NCBI GenBank assembly: GCA_009829735.1
Contig: CM020619.1
Span: 1,370,590-1,434,589 of the forward strand
Length of the DNA: 64,000 nt
From: Pyropia yezoensis
Taxonomy: Eukaryota > Rhodophyta > Bangiophyceae > Bangiales > Bangiaceae
Reading direction: 5' to 3'
Shown here: positions 31,551-41,180 of the stretch, piece after piece
Layout of the letters: each line of letters starts with the position of its first letter
Numbering within the stretch: position 1 is the first letter of the stretch
Program-made: the position numbers and the translations under genes
Notes under the pieces: model-generated
What the model saw: the letters and a program-made list of their open reading frames with translations, nothing else
What the model was told of the DNA's origin: nothing
Databases searched by the model: none

Positions 31551-33998
31551 ATGTCCTATCCCCAGGTGCTTGAAGAGGAGGAAGACCTCCTGATCGGGGA
31601 GGAGATGGAGGACGACGCGCCTGTCGGTCCCGACGCCGCGCGTTACGGGGTGAGTTCGTCTGACGACGACGGGCCTGCGGTGTCCGTCCGTCTGTCGGCC
31701 GGAGGACTGTCGTCCGTGTGCAGCGGCACGACGGTGCCGTCGGCCGGAGGTCAACCCGGCGGTCAACCGCGCGTGGCGGCTTCTACCCCCTCTCTGCCGG
31801 CTGCCCGGATGGGGGCTGGTGCCGGTGCCGGCTCACCGCAGGTACCTCAAGATGGTCCGCCCTGCGGCGGAGGTCGCGACCCGCAGCCGACTCCGGCTGG
31901 TCAAGGTGGTCCGGGTGTCCGGGCGGTGACTCCTCGAGGCGGTCCCGACGTTGACGCGGGTGGTGGTGGCGGTGCGACACCCGGTGCGGCGGGTCAAGAC
32001 GGTGCGGGTGTCCGCACGTCCGGGGCTCCGGCTCCGGAGGCTGTCCAAGTGCCTTCCCCTTCCGAGGCGGGGGCTACGCCGACGGGTGGTGCCGGCGCCG
32101 GTGCCGTACCTGCGGTGCCGCGGGCGTCGAGCGGTCAAGACGCTCCTTCTCCCATGGCGGTTGACACCGGGAGTTACTCCGGGCGGGCGCCCGCCCTTCT
32201 TCTTCCTCCTCGGCCTCGTCCATCTCCGACGTCGGCCCCTCTGCCGGTGGTGCGTCCCCCGGCGCCCCCGATTCTTCCTGGTCCTGCCCGGGTTGCCCCG
32301 TTGGGTGGCGGCGTCGCCGTGGCGGCGGGTCAACCCGCCATGTCGGTGTCCGACTTGGTGGCTCGGGTTCGAGGCCTCACGGTGCAAGAGTCGATGGAGT
32401 CCGATGGGCGTATGCGGGTGGAATTCCACCTGGTGCATCCCCGTGGAGAATCCTCCCGGCGCGTCAAGGTGGACCCGTGCTGGGAGCGGGAGTTGGTGCG
32501 GCTGGTCAACCAGCCGAACGCGGTCCGGGTGGAACACCATTGGATCCTGAGTCAGCCGGACGACCGGCATGCGCAGCTCTGGCGCACCCAGGTGGGACGG
32601 GGTGAGGTCTACCTCGACCCCAACTTCGGGGTCTGCGACTTGATTGCCCCCGCGTTGCCGCGGGAGATTGACTACCTGGCTAATGCTCGGGGGATTGCGG
32701 CGGCGGCGGAGCCGGTTGCGTTTGGGGAGACGGTGAGCCGTACCGGTCGGTATCCCGACTTTGACTACTACCCGGGGGTACCCCCGTATCTGTCGTTGAC
32801 GGCTCCCTACCCGCCCATGGCGGGGTTGAAGTCGGCGTCGAGTTGGCGACGTAACCATGGTGTCATGGCGGATGCGTTCCGCACGGATATAACGTGTGCG
32901 TTGCAGACCGGCAACGGTCGTGCTCCGGTATACACTCCCGTGCGCCCGCCGCTATGGCAGGAGGGGTGGGAACCCGCCCCTGCTTTCCGGTTTGACACCG
33001 GCTCCTGTCTTCGCTACTTCGGGAGTGTGTTGGCCTCGCGACCGGTCCACCCGTTGCAGGGTACCTTCACCCTTAAGGTTACCCTCGGGCAGGCTTCATC
33101 CTTCTTGCTGTCCGTCCGCCGGCAGGGTCGTCTGTTTCATCTTCCGACGGGTGTCCGTCGGCACATCGCGCAGTTGGGCGTGGATCTGATAGCTGCCAAG
33201 ACCGGGTTGGCCCGGGAGTTCGAAGCCCTGCTGGCTGTTCACGATGCCGTGAACTGGGCTGGGGTGTTGGCCCTTCCCCCGTACCGGGACCCGCAGGCTG
33301 GGGCTTCCCCCTTGCCTCGTCACTCGTTGCGTGTCCGGCGTACTCAGCCGGGTGAGCCTAGTTGCCATGGGTGGGCGTCCACCGAGGCCGTTCCTGACCT
33401 GGGTATTCCCATGGTTATCCATGACCCTCTTCAGGTCCTTGCTCCGTGGTTCGGTAACCCGATGCCGGCGGCGGTTGGCCGTCGTCCCCGAGAGTGGGGC
33501 TCTGTGGGTGGGGAGCGTGAGGTGTCCCGTCGTCGGGCGGAGTACCGCCGTGGTTACGGTGGAGCCCCTTCGGTAGGGTCCTACCGGGCCTCGTATCAGG
33601 TGCCACCGGCTCCGGTGGTAGCCGTGTCGGCTCCTGTGGCTCCTCTGGCTGCGCCAGTGTCACCTCCCGCCCCTGTCCTACATGACGGGGGTCCCCGTCT
33701 CTGGTATGAAGGCGTTGACGCCCTTGTTACCCGCGCAATGCGTGGGGGTCTCTCTGTTAGCTGGGGGGATATCCCCCCAGGTGCTGCGCTGGTTGGGTCA
33801 GCGCGTTGCTTTGGTGGCGTGCTGGACCGCCTCCAGAAAGCTCTGGAGGACGTGGAGGCTGGCCGCAGCACCCTCGTCCAGCTATGCACCGAGGTAACTC
33901 GGGTGGTCGACCGTCGTGACGTTGCCGACCGGTGGAGCACGGAGGTCTACGCGCTTACGCGTGAGTGGCCTCCCTCGAGCAGTGGGTCTACCCACTGA
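31551..33998 (+). CDS. B1 antisense ORF3, 815 residues, conserved accessory protein of unknown function
   Basis: Opposite in direction to gag-pol and uninterrupted from the ATG at 31551. Residues 1-40 are acidic (VLEEEEDLLIGEEMEDD). About 40-270 is Pro/Gly/Ala-rich and probably disordered. About 280-640 is an ordered region with FDYYPGVPPYLS, which matches the D1 ORF3 block FDVAYYPGPLP, and a long helical stretch (GVRRHIAQLGVDLIAAKTGL). The C-terminal 100 residues are helical and may correspond to ORF4 of family A. The B2 copy has the same protein, decayed. Sequence-specific function is unknown: no enzyme, zinc finger, signal peptide or membrane segment is seen. It converges on pol, with tandem hairpins in between. 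Confidence 0.75.
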   Translation: MSYPQVLEEEEDLLIGEEMEDDAPVGPDAARYGVSSSDDDGPAVSVRLSAGGLSSVCSGTTVPSAGGQPGGQPRVAASTPSLPAARMGAGAGAGSPQVPQDGPPCGGGRDPQPTPAGQGGPGVRAVTPRGGPDVDAGGGGGATPGAAGQDGAGVRTSGAPAPEAVQVPSPSEAGATPTGGAGAGAVPAVPRASSGQDAPSPMAVDTGSYSGRAPALLLPPRPRPSPTSAPLPVVRPPAPPILPGPARVAPLGGGVAVAAGQPAMSVSDLVARVRGLTVQESMESDGRMRVEFHLVHPRGESSRRVKVDPCWERELVRLVNQPNAVRVEHHWILSQPDDRHAQLWRTQVGRGEVYLDPNFGVCDLIAPALPREIDYLANARGIAAAAEPVAFGETVSRTGRYPDFDYYPGVPPYLSLTAPYPPMAGLKSASSWRRNHGVMADAFRTDITCALQTGNGRAPVYTPVRPPLWQEGWEPAPAFRFDTGSCLRYFGSVLASRPVHPLQGTFTLKVTLGQASSFLLSVRRQGRLFHLPTGVRRHIAQLGVDLIAAKTGLAREFEALLAVHDAVNWAGVLALPPYRDPQAGASPLPRHSLRVRRTQPGEPSCHGWASTEAVPDLGIPMVIHDPLQVLAPWFGNPMPAAVGRRPREWGSVGGEREVSRRRAEYRRGYGGAPSVGSYRASYQVPPAPVVAVSAPVAPLAAPVSPPAPVLHDGGPRLWYEGVDALVTRAMRGGLSVSWGDIPPGAALVGSARCFGGVLDRLQKALEDVEAGRSTLVQLCTEVTRVVDRRDVADRWSTEVYALTREWPPSSSGSTH

Positions 33999-34310
33999 GG
34001 AGTGCTATTGTTTGTGCGGGAGAGGGCCCCGGCAACCCTTATGGTAGCCGGGTAGTAGTGAGTATAAACTCATCCCCCGCTGGGGGCATTGCTTGCCTCT
34101 GTTTGCTGCCCTGGGGAGTACCCCTTCTGGCTCAGTGGTGCCTTGCCTCCCGCCCAACTTCTTCCGGTTGGTTCATGCTTGGGGAGGTTATCCTCCCTCA
34201 CTTTGTGTCTTGGCTTGGGGAGGTCATCCTCCCGTGTAAGCTCCCTAGTTACTTCGATATTATCGGAGTTAGCCTTTACCTTTAAGTTAACTTATTAAGG
34301 TTCAGGTTTT

Positions 34311-34405
34311 TTACTTAGTTACCTAAGCTTAGCTCTACTTAGTTACCTAAGCTTGGTTCGACTTAGAAACCTAAGTCTGATTTGACTTAGAAACCTAAGT
34401 CTGCC
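34311..34405. terminator. Four tandem palindromic hairpins in the ORF3/pol convergent gap of B1
   Basis: ACTTAG-x4-CTAAG-type palindromes repeat four times at about 22-24-bp spacing; two form the perfect stem GACTTAG/CTAAGTC around AAAC. They sit between two converging genes (33998 and 34480). Roles in 3' end formation or RNA stability are possible; this is inference from position. Confidence 0.5.
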
Positions 34406-34479
34406 GTAACCATGTCACACCCTACTTAGTAGGTATAAGCCTCACCCCCCAACAGCCGAAGTCGGTGTCGGTTGGGTTG

Positions 34480-37400
34480 TTACAGTAGGCGTCGTCGCTT
34501 CATGTAAGGCATGAGGAGTTGGCGGGGTATATTTGCCGCCTGTTCCCAGGTGGGTGAGTCGTATCCGACCCACATAACCTTGACGTACCAGGGTCCTGGT
34601 AGGTCCGGGTCGGTGTGTCCGACCACGCTCTCTACTTGGTATGGAATCCCATCCGGTCCCACCGGGTCATCTGACCGGTGGGTTGTAAGAGCTTCATGTA
34701 GCAACCCAGCCGGTACCGGCTGAGGCTGTTCCGGCTTCGGAGCAGGTGTCACATCATTCATACTGATGCGTTGGATCTCCGTATCGGAGTGTAAGATAAC
34801 AGAGTGGTCATCTCTGTGGAGGATCTGGTACGGTCCCTTGACCGGTTGCATAAGCTTGTTCCCTCGGAACTTCTGGTGTCTGATATAGACCCAGTCACCT
34901 GTTACCAGGGTTGCGTTGCGCACCCGTAGTCGGGCGTCGAAGTTCTTCTTATACCGAAGTTGTGTTCTGTCAAGGGCACCCTTGAGCTTAGGAATCATCC
35001 ACGATAGCTTGGCCAACCAAGCTAGGTGGATGCGTTCGGCGGGTCGGCCCTTCGGTGTATCATACCGAGTGCACCTGCCGGGTGGCAGCGTCAGGTTACC
35101 GACGCCTAGTGGCATGACCCACTCCAGCGGAGCAATGTTTGTGCTCCGATGTGGCCTGGCATTGTATGCCAGGGTGAGTACGGACAGAAGCCTGTCCCAA
35201 GTGTTCGTGTGCTCGGCCACGTAGCACTGTAGCATCTTTACGATGGTGCGGTTGAACCGCTCCACCTGCCCGTTGGACTGCGGGTGGTAGTCGGATGCCC
35301 GACGTGGTTCGATACCGAACATGCCCAGGACCTTAGTGCAGAATGCCGACGTAAGGTTTGCTCCGTTATCGGAGAGGAGTTGCTTCATGACTCCGTATGC
35401 ACTGATCCAGTGGTCAACCACTGCGTTCATGATCGTGTATGCCGTATCATTCGGGATGGCTGCCGCTCTTGACAGCTTAGTGAAGCGGTCAGACATGACC
35501 AGGATGTACCTGTTCCCTTCTTCCGTTATCGGAAGTGGCCCGAGTATGTCGATAGCGACTTGCTCGTTGGGCCCATCAGGTGGGAATAGCTTCATGGCAG
35601 ACGCCCGCCTATGTAGACTCATGCGGTTACGTGCACAGGGGTGGCATCCCCTTACGTGGTCGACCACGTCGACGGCCATTGCTGGCCAGTAGAAGAACCT
35701 TCGCATTGCTGCGAACATACGTGAACCCCCCGGGTGTCCGGCTGTAGGGTTCTCATGTTCTCGTTTCATGACGGCTTGCCGTAAGGACACGGGAACCACG
35801 ACTTGATGTCGTCCATCGGCGGGTGCCCGCCGGTATATGAGTCCGTCTTCGTTCTCGGAGAAGATGCCGGCCGTACCGGCCAGGAGGTTAGCACGATGAC
35901 GTCTACAGTCATCGTCGTTGGCCTGTGCCTCGCGGAAGTCCGCGAGGGTCAATGGGCACGCAAGGTGTGCCATGGTATGGTCAGCCATACCCTGGGTAGC
36001 ATTACCCACCATGCACACCGGTACTACCGGGATGTCCTCGTCCACCGGGCGGGTATCCCCGCTCGGGGTGTCGAGTCGAGACAACGCGTCTCCGAGGTGG
36101 TGGGTTGACCCAGCCTTATACACCGTGCGGTAGTCGTGCTCGGCCATCTTCAGCCTCCATCGGGCTAGCCTCCCATGGCTATCGGAATCCTTGTCACCAA
36201 GGTTGAGGAGCCATCGTAGGGGTTCGTGGTCGGACCTCACGATGAACCTGGAGCCCTCCAGGTATGGACGGAGCAGTTGCACTGCCCATATAACTCCGAG
36301 GCATTCACGCTCGGTGGCACTATAGTTCCGCTCAGCCGGGTTGAGTGTCCGGCTGAAGTACCCTACCGGACGTAGGTCCGGGATAACGTTATCGGTACCG
36401 ATCAACGTCTCTCCCTGTAACAGGGTGCATCCCACTTGTGTATCACACGCATCGACATCGATGACGAAGGTACCCCGTCTATGCGGTAACGCAAGGACGG
36501 GTGGGGCTAGTAGGGCTCGCTTCAGCGACTCGAATGCCTCCTCTTCGCTAGGCGAAGGGGGTTGGAGTACCTTGGGTAAGGTACTGCTCGTAAGAACCGT
36601 TAACGGTTTAGCTATCCGAGCGAAGTCCTTGACGAACCGTCGGTATACATTGCACATTCCCAGGAAGCTCTTGAGCTGCGTCTGGGTGTTAGGGAACCGG
36701 GCATCCCGGAGTGCCCGGGTATTGGCTTCGAGTACCCCTAGTTTACCAGGGGTTATCTGGTGGCCCAGATATTCGACCGTCTGTTGGAAGAAGGCGCACT
36801 TCTTCAGACGCAGGGTTACCCCGGCGTTCCTCAAGAGGGTGAGTACCTCGTCAACATGTTGTACATGGTCATCCATGTTACGCGAGAAGACGATGACGTC
36901 ATCGAGGTACACTAGGCAGTTACGCCACTTCACCCCCGACAGTATGATGTCGATAGCCCGCTGGAATGTAGCGGGGGCGTTGGACAATCCGAAGGGCATC
37001 CTTAGGAACTCGTACACTCCACTGTGACAGACGAATGCCGTCTTGGGGATATCCTCGTCCGCCACCGGGATCTGCCAGTATCCGGCATTGCAGTCGATGG
37101 TGGTAAACACCGTAGCCTTCCCCAGGGAGTCGATGCATTCATCCATCCTTGGTAAAGGGTATGAGTCCTTCTTGGTAACCAAGTTGAGGCGTCGATAATC
37201 GATGCAAAACCGAGGGGTTTGATCCTTCTTCGTCACAATAACGACTGGGGCACCCCATTCCGACATCGAAGGTCGGATCACCTTAGCTTCACTCATCCTC
37301 TTCACTTCTCCATCAACGATCTCTCGTTGCATAGGTCCCGCTCGGTGCGGTTGTGAGCGGGCGGGTCGTGCGCCTGGTACCAGGTCTATACGATGTTGGG

Positions 37401-38646
37401 TTGCCCCAATGGTCCCCAAGGCCCCGCCTGTCCACATAACGTCATGCTTTCTTAGCATCCGTCGTACCCCTTCGGCTACCGAAGGGGGAAGGTGGTCGAG
37501 GTCAGCCTCGGCCAGTGCCTTCAAGGCCTCTTGGTCCTTTGGCGGCAGGTCCGCCGGAGCCGCCGATGGGTTAGGCTTCCCGTCATCGGGTTGCTGTCGC
37601 TCGGTGGTCTCGGCGACCGCCAGTACTTCAAGTGGTTCCACTTGACCTTCCTTATCAGGGGTAAGGATATCTCCTTCGTAGAGTTCGGCAATCCCGAGGA
37701 TAGTTCCCTTCGGGAGGGTGACTGCCTTACGGCGGTAGTTCGCCATCACTAGGAGGGACGACCCTCCTGCTGGGAGGTCTATGAGACCGTTGGCCATGGT
37801 CAACCCATGGCGCTTGTACGTCCGTAGGTTGGACTGGACTCTGCAGATGCCTGCGAGGTCGCAGTTAACCGGGAGGACTGTCTCTGACAACGGCTCAAAG
37901 CGAGTTCGCTTGGCCAACCGAAGTGTCTTCGGCTCGACGCTTGCGTACACCTCAGCCACGTTAACGTGGCTTCCTTGTAGCGTCAGGTCCCTGACGATAG
38001 CCGTGTGTCCTCGCTTCGTCCCGTCGGCTTCTTGAAGCTCGACGGTCCTCCGGCCTGGCCGGATTGCATCAACGTGAACGTTGATGAAGGTGCACCCCAG
38101 TATGCAGGGCACCGATAGCGTTTCACATACCAGGAAGTCAACTTCCGTGGTGAGATCCCCGATGGTAACCTGCAGCGACATCGCTGCGGTCGTACGAATG
38201 AGTCGACCATTCGCGTCCTTGATGGTGGGTCCCCGAGTCACTCTGACTCGTGGAAGCCACTTGTCCGGGAGGGTATCCTTCCGGATAAGGTTGGGTCCAG
38301 CCCCTGTGTCCAGTACAGGGTAGTACGATCGTGTCGACTGGGGGTCAACCCCCAGTGTGGCTGATACCTTGAAGTTCTCCAAGGTAAACAACACATGTCC
38401 TACACCGATATCCGGTGTAGCTCGAGCATCCTGAACAGGGCCCTTGTCTGGTTCAACGTGACGGGGCTTCCCGTCCTCTCCTCCCAACCTTGGAGGTTGG
38501 TCATCAATCCCCTGACGCCGTGTCGTCGGGGCCGGAAGGTGTACCCGGGGGTTGATGCGGCGTCGGCTCAACCGCGCTCTCCGTGGGGCTTTCCCCGCGG
38601 TACTCCGGGGTGGCTTGCTTGGGTGACCCCAGCGCCCCCCGGTCAT
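34480..38646 (-). CDS. pol: B1 Pol: protease, RT, RNase H, integrase, chromodomain (intact)
   Basis: A 1388-residue uninterrupted ORF from ATG at 38646. In order: basic N-terminus; protease LDTGAGPNLI (about residues 110-120); RT with FCIDYRRLN, MPFGLSNAPATF and catalytic VYLDDVIVFS; RNase H (IDVDACDTQVGC, TERECLGVIWAV, SDHEPLRWL); integrase HHCC finger and core with DILGPL, SDNGANL and NGQVERFNR as the likely D, D, E sites; and a C-terminal chromodomain (YVKVMWVGYDSPTWEQA). Together these copy element RNA into DNA and integrate it. The pol frame is -1 relative to the preceding gag-knuckle frame and overlaps its end region, which suggests frameshifting. No lesion is seen, consistent with a recent copy. 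Confidence 0.93.
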   Translation of the reverse strand: MTGGRWGHPSKPPRSTAGKAPRRARLSRRRINPRVHLPAPTTRRQGIDDQPPRLGGEDGKPRHVEPDKGPVQDARATPDIGVGHVLFTLENFKVSATLGVDPQSTRSYYPVLDTGAGPNLIRKDTLPDKWLPRVRVTRGPTIKDANGRLIRTTAAMSLQVTIGDLTTEVDFLVCETLSVPCILGCTFINVHVDAIRPGRRTVELQEADGTKRGHTAIVRDLTLQGSHVNVAEVYASVEPKTLRLAKRTRFEPLSETVLPVNCDLAGICRVQSNLRTYKRHGLTMANGLIDLPAGGSSLLVMANYRRKAVTLPKGTILGIAELYEGDILTPDKEGQVEPLEVLAVAETTERQQPDDGKPNPSAAPADLPPKDQEALKALAEADLDHLPPSVAEGVRRMLRKHDVMWTGGALGTIGATQHRIDLVPGARPARSQPHRAGPMQREIVDGEVKRMSEAKVIRPSMSEWGAPVVIVTKKDQTPRFCIDYRRLNLVTKKDSYPLPRMDECIDSLGKATVFTTIDCNAGYWQIPVADEDIPKTAFVCHSGVYEFLRMPFGLSNAPATFQRAIDIILSGVKWRNCLVYLDDVIVFSRNMDDHVQHVDEVLTLLRNAGVTLRLKKCAFFQQTVEYLGHQITPGKLGVLEANTRALRDARFPNTQTQLKSFLGMCNVYRRFVKDFARIAKPLTVLTSSTLPKVLQPPSPSEEEAFESLKRALLAPPVLALPHRRGTFVIDVDACDTQVGCTLLQGETLIGTDNVIPDLRPVGYFSRTLNPAERNYSATERECLGVIWAVQLLRPYLEGSRFIVRSDHEPLRWLLNLGDKDSDSHGRLARWRLKMAEHDYRTVYKAGSTHHLGDALSRLDTPSGDTRPVDEDIPVVPVCMVGNATQGMADHTMAHLACPLTLADFREAQANDDDCRRHRANLLAGTAGIFSENEDGLIYRRAPADGRHQVVVPVSLRQAVMKREHENPTAGHPGGSRMFAAMRRFFYWPAMAVDVVDHVRGCHPCARNRMSLHRRASAMKLFPPDGPNEQVAIDILGPLPITEEGNRYILVMSDRFTKLSRAAAIPNDTAYTIMNAVVDHWISAYGVMKQLLSDNGANLTSAFCTKVLGMFGIEPRRASDYHPQSNGQVERFNRTIVKMLQCYVAEHTNTWDRLLSVLTLAYNARPHRSTNIAPLEWVMPLGVGNLTLPPGRCTRYDTPKGRPAERIHLAWLAKLSWMIPKLKGALDRTQLRYKKNFDARLRVRNATLVTGDWVYIRHQKFRGNKLMQPVKGPYQILHRDDHSVILHSDTEIQRISMNDVTPAPKPEQPQPVPAGLLHEALTTHRSDDPVGPDGIPYQVESVVGHTDPDLPGPWYVKVMWVGYDSPTWEQAANIPRQLLMPYMKRRRLL

Positions 38647-38654
38647 CCTTCCTC

Positions 38655-38909
38655 TTACTCGTTTCCCGCCCTTGGTAGGGTGCTGTCCGCCGGGACATCC
38701 GGCTGAGGAGGTGCCCCCTCGACGGCCAGTACTCCACCTGGAGCTGGCTGCCTACCCGGTGCGGGTCCGGGTGCTCGGGGGGGATACCCCCCGGTGGATG
38801 CCTTGCGTTGCGCCGCTGCCCGCCGAGACTCCTCGGGGATGAGTGGGCAGGAAGACACCCAGTGCTGGGGATCCCCACACAACATACATCCGGACGTGCC
38901 GGTCCCCCC
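38655..38909 (-). CDS. B1 Gag nucleocapsid segment, downstream of an in-frame stop
   Basis: The gag frame continues after the TAA at 38910-38912 into a CCHC-type knuckle (CMLCGDPQHWVSSC) and a Pro-rich tail ending at TAA 38655-38657. B2 has both parts in one ORF with roughly 270 extra bases between them. In B1 the missing stretch is replaced by a stop codon. The knuckle is therefore reached only by readthrough, splicing or trans-supply. Confidence 0.6.
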   Translation of the reverse strand, partial: GGTGTSGCMLCGDPQHWVSSCPLIPEESRRAAAQRKASTGGYPPRAPGPAPGRQPAPGGVLAVEGAPPQPDVPADSTLPRAGNE

Positions 38910-40592
38910 TTACTTGACCTGGAACTGGGTTCCAGCCGGGGCGATGTACGCTACCGTACCGTGTTCATCAATCACCGGCGTCGCCGGTAGCAACAGGTGG
39001 CCCTGTTGGTCGACTAGAGGGTCATCCTCACCAATAGGGGTATGTTCGGTCGCCACCAGTACTGGTGCGGCCTTGCGTTCCACCTTCTCTTGCCTCGGTA
39101 CCGGGGTAAGACTGGGCTTGCCTCCCTCACCCTTGGGCTTCGGGGCCAAGGCACACTCCGGGTGTAGAACCCGGTATGCGTCCCCTAGGGACTTGCACAT
39201 ATGCATCAGTCGACTGAAGTTCGTCCGTGCCGTGTTGGCGCCCCGTGCGGATATCCGCACGTAGTTGGGTACTCCTGCGAACAGGATGGCCCGTAGCTCC
39301 CCTTCTCCGAGGAGCTTCCCCAGCTCGTAGGCGAGCTCTTGGATCCGGCGTCCAAACATCTCCTCATCCTCCCAGGACTGGGCGGTGGCAGTGCGAAGGG
39401 CCCGATAGTGGTCCTCGCACTTGTCCTCACTGAGGTAACTGCTCAGCAGCTCCTTCAATATCCCACGGTAATCCATGGGGGTGGCCGCGACCCTCATTCC
39501 CGGCATCGGGGATGCCTGGCGAAGAATGCCTCGCACCCGTTCATCAACAAAGAACGGGAGGATCTCCAGGGCCAGCCCCTCGTTAACGAGCGCCTTGTCT
39601 GCGGCTGCCTTGAAGCTAGTCAAGAAGCCGATGACTGCCAACGGGCGTCCGTTCGGCCCCCCGAACATAGGGACTCCCTTCATAAGGGTCTGCATAGAGC
39701 GGATCGCCCGATGCGACGTATTACGCATCGATTCCGATACGGTGGTAGAGCGGTCCTCCAAACGATAACGTTCCGGAGTAAGAACCGACCGGAAGACCTC
39801 GTTGACGATCTCCGTGTCAGCGTCCTGGATATCCAGTCGCTTAGCCAGTTGATGAGCGAACTCATCGGACTCCATCCGCTTCAGTAGGCTCGCAGTTACC
39901 TGCGCGGTCATAGCTTCCACCACTGAAGATGGTACTTCAGGCGTCTGCACCTCGGGAACCCGAGTTGCCGGGCCTCCTTCGTCGTGGGGGTACTGCGAGA
40001 GGGTACCCCCTCCCCCAATAACCGACTCTCCCCCGGCGTACGTATCTGCCGGGTCGTGTCCGCGGAGTCCGCTTCGGGTGCTCCGAGCGTATCGCTCCGT
40101 GTGACTCCGTTCCAACTCTGCCGACGAGTCGGACCCATACCCCATTGTGTCCGGGGGTTGTCCAGGAGTAGCAACCCCGGGATTGACCCTGGTGGACTCC
40201 GAAAGTAGTCCGGCCGGTTCGAACCGTACCGGTGTGGGAGGAACACGACGGGGTCCCGTCGTGTGCCGTGTTGACATCAACACTGCCATTGCGTCCTCCG
40301 TCCGATCTTGACGGGCGTCGAGCCCGGAAAACCGGGCCTCGATGCGGGCCAATGATGCCATCAGGGAATCCCCTGGTGAAGGAGGCGGCGGAGTGAGGTC
40401 GGTCGACGACAGTTGAGGCGGGCCCCCGCCTCCTGCCGTCCGAGCCGTGCCAAACGTCGATCCGGCACCGGAAAGCATTGGCGTCTCAATGTTATCGATC
40501 GGGTTCCCGATCCTGGTTCCCGTAGTCACCTCCGGAGTCGGCGTCGACGCCGATCCGTCATCTTGAACGTTCCCCGTCTCTTGGGTAGACAT
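38910..40592 (-). CDS. gag: B1 Gag (matrix/capsid part)
   Basis: 560 residues from the ATG complementary to 40590-40592. A frame from an upstream GTG two codons earlier is also open but less likely in a eukaryote. The N-terminal 250 residues are Thr/Pro/Gly-rich. The capsid-like region (about 260-470) has helical blocks (EEMFGRRIQELAYELGKLL, FSRLMHMCKSLGDAYRVL). It ends at TQFQVK before the TAA, so the zinc knuckle is outside this ORF. It is near-identical in layout to the B2 Gag. Its role is particle assembly and RNA packaging. Confidence 0.82.
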   Translation of the reverse strand: MSTQETGNVQDDGSASTPTPEVTTGTRIGNPIDNIETPMLSGAGSTFGTARTAGGGGPPQLSSTDLTPPPPSPGDSLMASLARIEARFSGLDARQDRTEDAMAVLMSTRHTTGPRRVPPTPVRFEPAGLLSESTRVNPGVATPGQPPDTMGYGSDSSAELERSHTERYARSTRSGLRGHDPADTYAGGESVIGGGGTLSQYPHDEGGPATRVPEVQTPEVPSSVVEAMTAQVTASLLKRMESDEFAHQLAKRLDIQDADTEIVNEVFRSVLTPERYRLEDRSTTVSESMRNTSHRAIRSMQTLMKGVPMFGGPNGRPLAVIGFLTSFKAAADKALVNEGLALEILPFFVDERVRGILRQASPMPGMRVAATPMDYRGILKELLSSYLSEDKCEDHYRALRTATAQSWEDEEMFGRRIQELAYELGKLLGEGELRAILFAGVPNYVRISARGANTARTNFSRLMHMCKSLGDAYRVLHPECALAPKPKGEGGKPSLTPVPRQEKVERKAAPVLVATEHTPIGEDDPLVDQQGHLLLPATPVIDEHGTVAYIAPAGTQFQVK

Positions 40593-40798
40593 AGTCACAA
40601 TCGGTCAACCGACGCAACGACCACCACGAATAAGAGAGCGAGGGGGTAGATTGGGGAGAGTAACAGTAGGTCACAGTCACAGGTAAAAGCTCAACACAAT
40701 CGATCAGGTCGCAACACCACGAGTACAAGAAAAGGACCGGATCCCTATCCGTGTGCCAGGGCCGAAGACGGCGTCACCACAAGGGTGACGGAAACCCG

Positions 40799-40816
40799 TC
40801 CCCTGCTGCTCCACCA
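40799..40816 (-). promoter_or_regulatory. B1 primer-binding site
   Basis: Minus strand TGGTGGAGCAGCAGGGGA, directly after the 5' LTR; identical to the A1 site. Confidence 0.75.
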
Positions 40817-40817
40817 A

Positions 40818-41180
40818 TGTAGCACAATAGGAATCCGTCGCACGTCCACTCTCAGGGAACACTCACCAAGGGGGATCGGCACCAACGTCACCGGGAGGCC
40901 AAGGTTGCTGTCCTTGGAGCGCAAGCCACGGGACCAAGATGGGAGCCCAAATGGGAGGGGTTTGTTGTTCTACCTTGGCCGGCGGTGGATTCGCCACCGG
41001 CCCCCTCGTTATAAACCCTCGGAGACACTACTAACTACCCTCCACCCCAAGATGCAAGTCCCTCTGGTCATACGTAACATATAGATACCGTGACCAGCTC
41101 GGACTCTCAAATTGAAAGTTAAGGATTAGAAGTAGCCCCCCTAATATTAGGGTCACAATACGGACAACCATATTGCTACA
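40818..41180 (-). repeat. B1 5' LTR
   Basis: 363 bp, differing from the 3' LTR by one base. It is followed by TSD TCCCC (41181-41185). Confidence 0.92.

Larger units (their letters stand above)
30602..41180 (-). mobile_element. B1: full-length, very young Ty3/gypsy chromovirus, family B
   Basis: The 363-bp LTRs (30602-30964, 40818-41180) differ at one position that I can see (CTTATAG versus CATATAG). TCCCC flanks both ends (30597-30601, 41181-41185). On the minus strand: 5' LTR (right), PBS, gag, a large uninterrupted pol, antisense ORF3, polypurine tract, 3' LTR (left). It sits inside the 5' LTR of an older copy of its own family, in the opposite direction. The main uncertainty about activity is the stop codon inside gag. 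Confidence 0.93.
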
